From Chryseobacterium pennae (lineage in GTDB: Bacteria; Bacteroidota; Bacteroidia; Flavobacteriales; Weeksellaceae), in contig NZ_QNVT01000008.1 of NCBI RefSeq assembly GCF_003385515.1, forward strand, positions 62,001 to 126,000: DNA of 64,000 bases, in the 5' to 3' direction. The notes under the pieces were generated by a model. The model was not told the DNA's origin. It ran no database searches and saw only the letters and a program-made list of their open reading frames with translations. Shown in pieces: positions 29,738 to 37,740 of the stretch; position 1 is the first letter of the stretch, and each line of letters opens with the position of its first letter. Both the position numbers and the translations under genes were made by a program.

Positions 29738-29909
29738 GAAATAGGCAGGTCTCCTGACTTGTAACAGTTTTTATCATCCTTCCCATATACCGGAGCATAC
29801 AGTGGATATGAATTTGATAAAAACCTTTTTGTTGTTACTTACAGTTGCGCGACAGTTCGTGATTTGCACACGATTCCCTTTTAATACACAGCTAAGTGTT
29901 ACCAATTTC
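29738..29909 (-). ncRNA. Cobalamin riboswitch
   Basis: On the minus strand the conserved cobalamin aptamer elements occur in order: P1 arm GAAATTGGT, AAAGGGAA, a hairpin CGTG-TGCAAAT-CACG, GTCGCGCAACTGT, and the hallmark AAGTCAGGAGACCTGCC, closing with the P1 partner GCCTATTTC. The P1 arms pair in 8 of 9 positions. Total 172 nt. The only downstream genes on this strand are the methylcitrate/valine operon, 450 nt away. In other bacteria such switches repress B12 uptake or B12-independent isoenzymes when cobalamin is present, which would fit control of the B12-independent propionate route here. Confidence 0.92.
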
Positions 29910-29944
29910 GGTTGATAAAGAAGGTGTTAAGAACTCCTTGATGG

Positions 29945-29975
29945 TAAATATAGACATTTTATGAAAACGACAAAA
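29945..29975 (-). promoter_or_regulatory. Promoter of the riboswitch/prp transcript
   Basis: Minus strand TTTTG (29971-29975), 18-bp spacer, TATATTTA (29945-29952), close to the Bacteroidota TTTG / TAnnTTTG consensus. Predicted start near 29938, about 30 nt before the aptamer. Confidence 0.6.
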
Positions 29976-30256
29976 TATTTTATGCAAACAATAATTAATT
30001 GAATGTAATTTGTTGATAGCGTTTTGATTACGAAATGTGTCTTTTGGTTTTTTTAAAATAATATCTGGAATTTGTCCGGTTTTTTCATTGCCAAATTGTT
30101 AACAAATAAGATAGAATTTTAAATTGATTTAAATAAAAGGTGTGTTTTTGTAGTAACTTTTCATATTTAAAAACAGAAAGAAAATACTGAATAAGTTCAA
30201 AGCTTCAAAATTGGAGTTAATTTCTAAAATACTGCATTTAAAATATAAGAAAAAAT

Positions 30257-31255
30257 TTAGCGGCTGATTCCGTTTCCGTACTTAAACTGGCTTGGAATGA
30301 CGTTATATTTTCTCTTAAATGCTGCTGAAAAATGTCTGGAATTTTTATATCCAATCACCTCAGAAATTTCATTAATACTTAAATCACCTTCAATAAGCAT
30401 TTTTTTTGCCTGTTCCATCTTTATGTCATTCCAGAAGCTGAATACTGTGGTTCCAAATAGTTCCTTAAATCCTTTTTTTAAAGTAAATTCATTGGTTCCT
30501 ACCTGATGGGCAAGGTCTATTAATGAACAGTTTTCATTGAGATTATTGACAATAAAATCTCTCACCGCATAGATCTTATCTTCATCTTTTTTCAGAAGTG
30601 ATGAGGGTGAAGAAGTAGTATTAAAAAGCTGTTCCAGTTGTAAAAGAAGAAGTTCAGCCACCTTGGCTTCAAGGTAGATTCTTTTAAAAATACCTTTTCT
30701 GTCGCAGTGAATGATGTCGTTCAGAACCTGGTACATTTCCAGGCTGATCCGGCAATGGTCCGGATTGATAAGACATGAATGCTGTTTCTCAATAGCATTT
30801 CTGAAAGTATTGAATAGTTCAGAGTCTTCAGGAAGGAATTTCTTAAAAAAATCCGGGGCTAAATTAACTTCCAGGATCTGCATTTCATGACCGTCGAATT
30901 CCATCTGGCCACTCATCTGATGGGCATAAATTATATTATGCTGATAACTTTCAAAACAAACTTTATTGTTGAAATTCTCTGAAAGAGCAGCGCTTTTTCC
31001 TTTTAACGAAAAATGCATTTCAACGCTATCAAAATCGGCCTCAAAGTATAGCAATACTTTATTTTGAAGAGAAACATTTCCAAAGCCAATATGAACATTC
31101 TCAAAGCAGATCTCATGATAAAAACCATTTCCATAAGGAGGTTTCAGATGGGTAATACACTCTCTGATTTCGCCATCGTTCTGGTAATAGGCATTGGGAT
31201 ATTTTTTTTCCACCAATGTTCCTCCAATTTTATCATCGTAGACCCGTAATGCCAT
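30257..31255 (-). CDS. AraC-family regulator (PchR-like)
   Basis: Transcriptional regulator of 332 residues. The N-terminal ~220 residues form a sensor region with VHIGFGNVSLQNK and a FEADFDSVEMHFSLKG segment, as in PchR-type regulators. The C-terminal HTH pair is DLAHQVGTNEFTLKKGF and INEISEVIGYKNSRHFSAAF, ending NVIPSQFK. It stands between the riboswitch promoter and a divergent glyoxalase-like gene. It might control either, or itself through the direct repeats at 31282-31315. No siderophore genes are present, so an iron role is not supported. Confidence 0.9.
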   Translation of the reverse strand: MALRVYDDKIGGTLVEKKYPNAYYQNDGEIRECITHLKPPYGNGFYHEICFENVHIGFGNVSLQNKVLLYFEADFDSVEMHFSLKGKSAALSENFNNKVCFESYQHNIIYAHQMSGQMEFDGHEMQILEVNLAPDFFKKFLPEDSELFNTFRNAIEKQHSCLINPDHCRISLEMYQVLNDIIHCDRKGIFKRIYLEAKVAELLLLQLEQLFNTTSSPSSLLKKDEDKIYAVRDFIVNNLNENCSLIDLAHQVGTNEFTLKKGFKELFGTTVFSFWNDIKMEQAKKMLIEGDLSINEISEVIGYKNSRHFSAAFKRKYNVIPSQFKYGNGISR

Positions 31256-31281
31256 TATTATTTTATTATGATTAGAATTCT

Positions 31282-31315
31282 CCTTTTTGCGGACTTTTTA
31301 CTCCCTTTTGCGTAC
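31282..31315 (+). promoter_or_regulatory. Direct-repeat candidate operator of the AraC-type regulator
   Basis: Two 13-bp direct repeats, CCTTTTTGCGGAC (31282) and CCCTTTTGCGTAC (31303), share 11 of 13 bases and are 21 bp apart, two helical turns. They lie between the predicted start site and the ATG of the regulator and about 110 bp from the divergent gene, as expected for an AraC half-site pair. Confidence 0.5.
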
Positions 31316-31347
31316 CTGTGTGCCCCAATTTTCATCTTAGTTTTGCA

Positions 31348-31355
31348 CAAAGATA
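31348..31355 (-). promoter_or_regulatory. -7 promoter element of the AraC-type regulator
   Basis: Minus strand TATCTTTG, a perfect TAnnTTTG box about 93 bp upstream of the ATG. No clear -33 TTTG is seen, consistent with an activator-dependent promoter. Confidence 0.5.
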
Positions 31356-31427
31356 AATAATTATTTAGAATGATTCTTAATAATAAACTTAGTTTTATCT
31401 ATTAAAATCAAATAAAAAATAATAGAA

Positions 31428-32084
31428 ATGAAGAATAATGTACAACTAAGTCATGTATTGTATCGGGTGCAGGATTTACATATTGCGGTAAAAAAGCTAC
31501 AGGATGCAGGCTTTATTGTTGAATATGGAGCATACCCTGATAAGGCTTATAATGCTTTGATATGGTTTGAGAAAGGCATCTTTATCGAAATTTACCATAA
31601 TTCCGGACTTCCTGTTTATATAAAATGGATGATGAAGGTCTTTGGGTATCAATCGGTTTTAGAACGGATGAGGCAATGGGAAGATATAGAGGAAGGCTGG
31701 TGTGAATGGTCTCTGGAGTCTGCATTGGAAAACCTGAATTCAGAGAAACAGTTTTTCGAAAGTGAAAATACAGAGTTCAGGTTTCATAAGGCTAAAAGAA
31801 AAGATGGAGATGGAAATAAACTTAAATGGGAACTTCTGATGCCTGATGATATTGATTTTCCTTTTGTAATGTCTGCCTATGTTCCTAATCCCAGGCCCAA
31901 AGAAATTAATCATCCCAACGGGATTGTAGTAGTGAAAAATATTAAGGTAGGCACTGATCGTCTGAATACTCAGGTATTAAACCGGTTGCTCACCAATCAG
32001 GAAGGGTTAGAACTTATACAAGGGAAAGGGTTACAGACTGTAGAATTCATCAATTCTGATTTGAAAATTGAAAATATATTATAA
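31428..32084 (+). CDS. Glyoxalase-like (VOC superfamily) protein
   Basis: Cytoplasmic protein of 218 residues. The N-terminus LSHVLYRVQDLHIAVKKLQDAGF is a typical VOC/glyoxalase_3 opening with the potential metal ligand His; GIFIEIYHNSG carries the Glu of the second strand. The second half (from PHPR-like PNPRPKEINHPNGIV) repeats the fold, with another His-containing strand. The enzyme activity is unknown. It is divergent from the AraC regulator and probably co-transcribed with the membrane protein 52 bp downstream. Confidence 0.8.
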   Translation: MKNNVQLSHVLYRVQDLHIAVKKLQDAGFIVEYGAYPDKAYNALIWFEKGIFIEIYHNSGLPVYIKWMMKVFGYQSVLERMRQWEDIEEGWCEWSLESALENLNSEKQFFESENTEFRFHKAKRKDGDGNKLKWELLMPDDIDFPFVMSAYVPNPRPKEINHPNGIVVVKNIKVGTDRLNTQVLNRLLTNQEGLELIQGKGLQTVEFINSDLKIENIL

Positions 32085-32136
32085 CCCCTGATTTCTTAGA
32101 ATCAAAAATTATTAAAAATTATTTAAAGAACGAAAT

Positions 32137-32862
32137 ATGAACTACTCAAATAAAATAAACTGGTCTTTTGTTGCTGCAATAATGGTATCCATATGTTGGA
32201 TTATCGGAGATATTTTTGTCGCAGGATTTGATCCTAATCCTGAAGATTATCCATTGTTTTCAAAGATTTATGCCGATCAGGTAAATGTAGGATTTGCAAC
32301 TTTGATGTTGGAAGGTACCACCCCGGGACTGATGTTTGGGGCTTTGATCGGAGCGCTCACTGGACCTCTACTGCTTCCTGCAAGCTGGCTGGTTTTCCAG
32401 TTTTTTAAAGATACCAAAACCTGGTATTCGGTGGCTGTTTACTGGATTTTATTAGCAGGGGCTGTTTTGTCTCCTTTAGGCCACGCCGGATTCTTTTATG
32501 TGGGGGAAATCTATAAGGCAATCTATCATACCGATCCGGTGGCTCATCCATACCTTTTAGAAACGGGGCGAGAATTTATGAAAATGCTTAACATAGCCTG
32601 GGGAGCAGCCATTGGAGTATTAGCTATCGGATGGATTTCATTTGCGGTATGTATCCTTTTGAAGAAAACTTTGCTTCCAAGATGGATGGCTTTATTGACC
32701 CCATTTGTGCTGACCTTATTTATTATTCCAATAAAGGGAATGCTGCCACTGCCTTATTCAGGCTGGGTTGGGGGAGCGATATTCAATATTGCCTATCTGG
32801 TATTCTTCGGCTCATTATTGATCCTTTTCAGAAAGAAACTTAATAGAGAACTACAGAACTAA
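32137..32862 (+). CDS. Multi-pass membrane protein of unknown function
   Basis: A 241-residue integral membrane protein with about seven hydrophobic segments (residues 10-28, 60-90, 100-125, 150-175, 180-200, 205-235). Loops carry FDPNPEDYPLF and a His-containing stretch YKAIYHTDPVAHPYLLETG. I recall similar proteins being annotated only as DUF6796-type; no function is known. It follows the glyoxalase-like gene closely on the same strand. Confidence 0.75.
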   Translation: MNYSNKINWSFVAAIMVSICWIIGDIFVAGFDPNPEDYPLFSKIYADQVNVGFATLMLEGTTPGLMFGALIGALTGPLLLPASWLVFQFFKDTKTWYSVAVYWILLAGAVLSPLGHAGFFYVGEIYKAIYHTDPVAHPYLLETGREFMKMLNIAWGAAIGVLAIGWISFAVCILLKKTLLPRWMALLTPFVLTLFIIPIKGMLPLPYSGWVGGAIFNIAYLVFFGSLLILFRKKLNRELQN

Positions 32863-33034
32863 TAGCTATCTATATATACTACACCACGAATTGGACACTT
32901 TTTAGGGCTCAATTTTTATGTATATGCCTTTATTTCTTGTCGTTCTGTATTTTTAATGATACTTTTAAAGAATGGTCTCATTGTTTAGTTTATTTTAATA
33001 TGTATTAATCGTGAGATTACCAAATCAATATAAC

Positions 33035-33529
33035 ATGAAAAAGAAGATACCGTCAGTGATTAAAACGAAGTATTGTATTTTAGGCAAGCTGTTGATTATT
33101 ATATTGTTGGTGTTTGTTTCCTGTAAAAAAAATAAGAGCAAAACAGATGACAATCCTATGGTACATACTGAAACCATTCAATCTGTAAAAATGATCTCTG
33201 CCGGTGGAGGACTGGGGTTTTCTTCCAGCACTTTAATTGATAAAGATTCCATTCATTACCGTCGTACGGTAGCAGCTAATGAAGCCGAAAATCTGATATA
33301 CAGCCGAAAAGTTAAAGCTGAGGACTGGAAGAAACTGGTTGCTACCATTGATCAGAAGCTATTCGGGGCAGTAAAAGAAGGAAAAAGTGTACAGCCTGTA
33401 GACGGAATTGACACGAAAATTATCGTCACAACGAGTGCAGGCGATATTTCTAAAATGAATGCCTATGATGATCCTGCATGGAAAAGCATTCGTGATATTA
33501 TAGACCATTATAACGAATTATATAGGTAA
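33035..33529 (+). CDS. Small lipoprotein
   Basis: Exported lipoprotein of 164 residues. The start at 33035 (MKKKIPSVIK) was chosen over a GTG eight codons upstream because it leaves a compact lipoprotein signal with LLVFVSC followed by KKNKSK. The mature part has one domain with SAGGGLGFSSSTLIDKDSIHYRR and VDGIDTKIIVTTSAGD. Similar small Bacteroidota lipoproteins have no assigned role. Confidence 0.75.
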   Translation: MKKKIPSVIKTKYCILGKLLIIILLVFVSCKKNKSKTDDNPMVHTETIQSVKMISAGGGLGFSSSTLIDKDSIHYRRTVAANEAENLIYSRKVKAEDWKKLVATIDQKLFGAVKEGKSVQPVDGIDTKIIVTTSAGDISKMNAYDDPAWKSIRDIIDHYNELYR

Positions 33530-33629
33530 TGTTCCTGAAAAATACAGTTGATGAAACAGAATATATTATATTTGATATTCTGACAATGAAAAACTGAAAT
33601 GTCACTTTCTTTGCTTACAAAATATACAT

Positions 33630-33899
33630 ATGTCTACATCAAAATTAAGCCTGTTTGCTACCCTTACTCATATTATTTTATTAGTGATACTCATGAAGTA
33701 TGATGAGGTATTGTTTACTCATGATTGGGAAAACCCTGTCATGTTCCTGATTGTTGGAGTTGTAATTTTAGCTTTGATACTAGCCATTGCATCAAGAAAA
33801 ACGAAATTGGGAGCTGTATTGATGATCACTAATGGCATTTATACATTGATCTGTCTTTTTATGCTGTATTTTGCTTTGAGTTACACTTTTAAAGTATAA
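33630..33899 (+). CDS. Small three-helix membrane protein
   Basis: An 89-residue protein with three hydrophobic segments (about 5-23, 36-55, 62-85) separated by short polar turns, one being KYDEVLFTHDWENP. No family recognised. It lies 100 bp after the lipoprotein gene on the same strand, with a terminator 38 bp beyond its stop. Confidence 0.65.
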   Translation: MSTSKLSLFATLTHIILLVILMKYDEVLFTHDWENPVMFLIVGVVILALILAIASRKTKLGAVLMITNGIYTLICLFMLYFALSYTFKV

Positions 33900-33936
33900 A
33901 ATATATAAGCGGGCTGAAGATAAGTTTATAAATCAA

Positions 33937-33972
33937 TCCCTGCTCTCCAAACTAAGGAGGCAGGGACTGCCG
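33937..33972 (+). terminator. Intrinsic terminator
   Basis: Stem TCCCTGCTCTCC / GGAGGCAGGGA with a 7-nt loop, followed by a short T-run (CCGTTTT). Confidence 0.65.
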
Positions 33973-34043
33973 TTTTCTCAATGAAAAAAATTGACTACAT
34001 GGTTTTAAATTCAAACAACTCCTAGGCCTGGTAAGACTATTAT

Positions 34044-34574
34044 TTATAAAGGCATAAAAGCTATTGCATCCACTTCTATCATCATACCATCCAATGCTAA
34101 TTTGGGAACAGGAATTAAAGTGCTGGCAGGAAACTTATTGTTTTTCCATACTTTATGCATTTCTTCAGTCCAGATTTTAAGTTTCTCCTGATCGTGATCA
34201 ACAATGAGTATGGTGACTTTAAGGACATCGTCAGGCTTCAGATTATATTCTTTAAGCACTGTTTCCAGGTTTTTCAAAGCGAATTGAACTTGTTTCCTAA
34301 AATCTTCCGAGAGATGGTGATGTAGGCCTTCACCACCGCTTTGTCCTGATATAAATACATATTTTCCGTTCCCTACGCCGCTTGTTGCGTGTGAAAAAGC
34401 AAAAGGAGTAGGGTCAAATAGAGTTTCCGGATTTTTAGACTCGATGTTTGTCATATTTTTTTGTTTGTTGGTTGTATCATTGTTAGTTTGTAAACAGCTT
34501 GAAAATAACAATATAAAAATAAATGAAGCCAGAAGAAGCTTCCCTTTATAGATGATGTTTTTAGAATGAATCAT
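34044..34574 (-). CDS. RidA-family protein with lipoprotein signal
   Basis: Rid (YjgF/YER057c) family protein. Cytosolic RidA hydrolyses reactive enamine/imine intermediates. Residues 45-176 are a complete Rid domain: NPETLFDPTPFAFSHATSG, VFISGQSGG, LENLxTVLK-like FALKNLETVLKEYNL, DVLKVTILIVD and FPASTLIPVPKLALDGMMIEVDAIAF. In front is a lipoprotein signal ending LFSSC (C27). A perfect promoter box 27 bp before this ATG supports the long form; an internal start MTNIESKNPETL would give an ordinary 136-residue cytosolic RidA. The usual catalytic Arg of the active RidA subgroup is not in its expected motif, so it may be a Rid2-7 type. Confidence 0.85.
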   Translation of the reverse strand: MIHSKNIIYKGKLLLASFIFILLFSSCLQTNNDTTNKQKNMTNIESKNPETLFDPTPFAFSHATSGVGNGKYVFISGQSGGEGLHHHLSEDFRKQVQFALKNLETVLKEYNLKPDDVLKVTILIVDHDQEKLKIWTEEMHKVWKNNKFPASTLIPVPKLALDGMMIEVDAIAFMPL

Positions 34575-34600
34575 GATTGGTAAGGTTTAAATTAATGAAG

Positions 34601-34608
34601 CAAAGGTA
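34601..34608 (-). promoter_or_regulatory. -7 promoter element of the RidA-family gene
   Basis: Minus strand TACCTTTG, a perfect TAnnTTTG box, with TTTTG about 15 bp further upstream (a short spacer). 27 bp before the ATG at 34574. Confidence 0.5.
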
Positions 34609-34841
34609 ATCTCAATCATTTTTCAAAACGTTTAAATATGTTGAGAGAATTCAATAATATAATTCATAAGGTGATTAAAGATAAAGCAATAGAGACTATC
34701 GGTCATTTATACAGTTCTCCGGTGAGGCAGACGACAGTAAAGCCTGAAAATTTGTATAGATGATGCTTGAGTCAGCACGTTAAGTTCCGAATTTAGCCAA
34801 ATTTACATGGGGAATTCCTAAATTGCCGGAATAAAACTAAA

Positions 34842-35309
34842 ATGGCCATAGGGATAACACAAATAGATTTAAATAAATCTAAATCAGGATTTTATTACAA
34901 TAATACACAGGCATTGATTGATCAATATTTGTTGGGAAATCATTCTTTAGAGACAGTTAGCGCATTAATAAAAGAACTTATAGACGACGAACTTCCATTT
35001 TTTGCAGAAGAGGAATTTCCTTATACAGAATTAACCAGATGCGATTATACTGTTATCTCTGAAGTTACTTTTAATAAACTGCAACATAATAAAATATTAC
35101 CTTCTATGCTGAACTATTCTTCGGCTATGTATGTAAATTTTAAATATGAAAATAATGAATTCATACATCCGGAGGGAGAACAGAATTATTTACATTCAAA
35201 TATGCCTGGTATGGTTTATTTCCAAAATAACATCGTTACATTTTTTATTCTTGATGAAGATGGCGATGCTTATTTTTCATACTCTTTGAACTCTCATGAT
35301 GTAAAATAG
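34842..35309 (+). CDS. Hypothetical protein, island gene
   Basis: Unrecognised soluble protein of 155 residues, acidic, without signal peptide or membrane segment. It contains LIKELIDDELPFFAEEEFPY and ends in a beta-rich stretch VYFQNNIVTFFILDEDGDAYFSYSL. Size, acidity and the surrounding genes resemble cytoplasmic immunity proteins, but no family was identified. It opens the accessory island of small genes that runs to about 58.8 kb. Confidence 0.65.
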   Translation: MAIGITQIDLNKSKSGFYYNNTQALIDQYLLGNHSLETVSALIKELIDDELPFFAEEEFPYTELTRCDYTVISEVTFNKLQHNKILPSMLNYSSAMYVNFKYENNEFIHPEGEQNYLHSNMPGMVYFQNNIVTFFILDEDGDAYFSYSLNSHDVK

Positions 35310-35482
35310 AAAAACAATGATAGGTAAATGTGTAGACCCGGAAACCAGGCAGGATATGCGTGAAGCAGAATCTATTCCCTGTTTAATAAAATTATCTTAG
35401 ACTACGATGATTACTTATTATATTTTTAAATGGTATCCGGATGATGGTCATGCCTTTCAAATAGGTTAAAAAATATAAATAA

Positions 35483-35776
35483 ATGAGGACAGAAATTTTA
35501 AAATTAAATGGCATTTTTAATATGTCTTTTGATAAAACATTTTTCACTGGTGAGTCGGAAGATATTAATCATTTTATTATTGGTAAATCAAAATGGGATA
35601 TTTTTATTAATGATGTTTATTTTGATACGATTGAATTTGAGAATGAAAATCAACCACTCATTAAATCTGGTGATATTGAAACCAAAAACAGATCTTTTTC
35701 TTATAATGGCATTTTTAATAAGGAATTATTAGATTTTAAAGATCAAAATATAATATTGAAATTAAAAGAGAATTAA
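35483..35776 (+). CDS. Small hypothetical protein, island gene
   Basis: A 97-residue soluble acidic protein of unknown function, beta-rich, with the repeated element NGIFN near both ends (residues 9-14 and 75-79). No signal peptide. The stretch before it (35317-35469) encodes only two short broken frames (27 and 20 codons), so this gene may be what survives of a larger decayed group. Confidence 0.55.
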   Translation: MRTEILKLNGIFNMSFDKTFFTGESEDINHFIIGKSKWDIFINDVYFDTIEFENENQPLIKSGDIETKNRSFSYNGIFNKELLDFKDQNIILKLKEN

Positions 35777-35916
35777 AATATTTTAGGATGGAAATCTTTT
35801 ATAAAGTAATCAAATGGCTTTTATTTTTTTAATGATAAATTAGCCCGCAACTTTAAGTATGGATCTGAAGCAGGTAACTCTGCGAAATTTTCATATTAAA
35901 AACAGAAACCAGAATC

Positions 35917-36033
35917 ATGACAGACTTTATAAGGAAACTGGAAAAAGAATGTAAGACCCAAATTATCAATTCCAGGGAACATATCTGGGAAAACTATTAT
36001 GATGTGGATAAAGATGGGAATATTAAAACATGA
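35917..36033 (+). pseudogene. Short gene remnant
   Basis: A 38-codon frame beginning MTDFIRKLEKECK and ending in DVDKDGNIKT. It reads like the N-terminal part of a small island protein cut short by a stop. No longer frame continues it convincingly, and function is unlikely. Confidence 0.3.
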
Positions 36034-36078
36034 TATTTAAAAGAGGTTAATTTAATAAGAATTAAAAAAACAAAAGCT

Positions 36079-36732
36079 ATGGCAAATCATGATGAAATCA
36101 TAAACATAATATTAAATAAAGATATTGAAGCTTTAAAAAAATGGATACATAATGGAGGTGATGCGAAAACCATCATTGAACACCCAGTTTCTAATGAGAG
36201 CCTTATCAATTATATCATAGATGAAATTGAAGACGAGGAATACGAAGGAGTCGAGGATGGAGAGAATACATATCTGCAGATGTTAGAATTTTTAATTGAA
36301 AATGGAGCTGACGTAAATTACTGTTATGAAGCATACAACGCTCCTGTTTTTCAGGCAATTTCTTTAAAAAGTCTAAAAGTACTGAAGTTGCTTTTGGAAA
36401 ATGGAGCAAATGTACATCTTGTTGGGGAAGAGAGAGATACACCTTTAACAAGGGCTGCTTTAGATAACAATCTGGAGCTCATAAAATTAATATTGCCTTA
36501 TTCAAATAATGATTTTATTAATCGATCGGGAACCTTTCATGCAAAAACACCTTTGGGATTGGCCTTTCATTATGGAAATTTAGAAATGATAGAACTACTG
36601 TTGCAATACAAAGCTGACCCTTTTGTAAATGATGGAGAAGGTTATTTAACCATTGAAAATATTCCGAAAGATATAGATGAGGACCTTAAAAAACAGATTT
36701 TTGATCTTATTGAGAAATATAAAGCAAAGTGA
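36079..36732 (+). CDS. Ankyrin-repeat protein
   Basis: Cytoplasmic protein of 217 residues made of about five ankyrin repeats: MLEFLIENGADVNYCYEAYNAPVFQAIS, VLKLLLENGANVHLVGEERDTPLTRAA, LELIKLILPYSNN, then KTPLGLAFHYGNLEMIELLLQYKADPF. There is no signal peptide. Ankyrin proteins of this size are common protein-binding immunity or antidote proteins in polymorphic-toxin loci; here no toxin partner is visible, so the role is inferred only. Confidence 0.88.
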   Translation: MANHDEIINIILNKDIEALKKWIHNGGDAKTIIEHPVSNESLINYIIDEIEDEEYEGVEDGENTYLQMLEFLIENGADVNYCYEAYNAPVFQAISLKSLKVLKLLLENGANVHLVGEERDTPLTRAALDNNLELIKLILPYSNNDFINRSGTFHAKTPLGLAFHYGNLEMIELLLQYKADPFVNDGEGYLTIENIPKDIDEDLKKQIFDLIEKYKAK

Positions 36733-36795
36733 AAATATTGGAATTTTCAAACTAACTAAAGATAGACGAAAGGATAACCGCAGATACTATTTACG

Positions 36796-37614
36796 ATGAG
36801 TGATCATAAAATAAATAATACAAGCGAGTATTGGAAAGAAATGGATTTTGATGTTTCTACTTATACTATAAATTGGGACACCGAAAAAGCCAAACGATAT
36901 TTGGAAGAAAATGAGGCAGATTTTATATGTCAATATGTTCTGTTGGCTAATAAATATGGTATTTTATTGCCCCATAATATTAAAGTGAGCGATTGTCTTA
37001 GGGAAGATGTATTAAAGCTTATCAGAACAGACCAAACTATATATACTGAGGATTGGGCCGTTTTCAGAATTAATAAGCTTTATGCGCATAACAAAAAACT
37101 ATTATATCATTCCCATATATACACTCAAAGAGATTCAATCATCCAATTAGAAGAAATTGTAAATGCAGATCTGTTAATAACCTATCATGATGTTGTATGT
37201 AACAATGACGATAGTACTTATGCAGAGCCGGTTACCTTATTATTCTTTAAAAATTATTTTTATATCACATTTGAGGCAGATACTTTTTTTGAAGTATTAT
37301 CAAATAGAAACGCAAATTTCGGTGTAGATAATTCAGAAACAGCGTATTTAAATACCCCAAGATTCAATAGTTTTTTGAGAGATTTTATCATACTGTGTTT
37401 TGAGTATGGTGCCACCGATTTTGATTTTGAAAAGCTGGGATATGAAAATTTTTCCGAACAGGGAATCCTATTCGGAAATGAAGTAGTTTATTATGAAGAT
37501 ATCTATGATCTGTTACCAGAAGAGCATAAGTATAAAGCATTTGAGGAAATACAGGTTGTTTTGGATGAAACTCATTACAAGAGATATCTGGAAGATAAAA
37601 AAGAAACAAAATAA
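36796..37614 (+). CDS. Hypothetical protein, island gene
   Basis: A 272-residue soluble protein without recognised family. It has aromatic and acidic segments such as VTLLFFKNYFYITFEADTFF and an acidic C-terminus DIYDLLPEEHKYKAFEEIQ. It is 63 bp after the ankyrin gene and 126 bp before the WGR gene on the same strand, so the three may form an operon. Confidence 0.7.
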   Translation: MSDHKINNTSEYWKEMDFDVSTYTINWDTEKAKRYLEENEADFICQYVLLANKYGILLPHNIKVSDCLREDVLKLIRTDQTIYTEDWAVFRINKLYAHNKKLLYHSHIYTQRDSIIQLEEIVNADLLITYHDVVCNNDDSTYAEPVTLLFFKNYFYITFEADTFFEVLSNRNANFGVDNSETAYLNTPRFNSFLRDFIILCFEYGATDFDFEKLGYENFSEQGILFGNEVVYYEDIYDLLPEEHKYKAFEEIQVVLDETHYKRYLEDKKETK

Positions 37615-37740
37615 ATCACTCTGCCTAAATCAGGAAGACCACAATATCATGAGGAAACTAAAGCGGCCTAAAATAGCCAGATTCTTTGTTTTTTTCGTAG
37701 TTTAACCTTTTAAATAGATCAATCACATTGTATATGCTTT

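Noticed and set aside
32880..32925. Sequence ACGAATTGGACACTTTTT resembling an insertion-sequence end
   Set aside because: No transposase, no matching inverted end and no target duplication could be found nearby.
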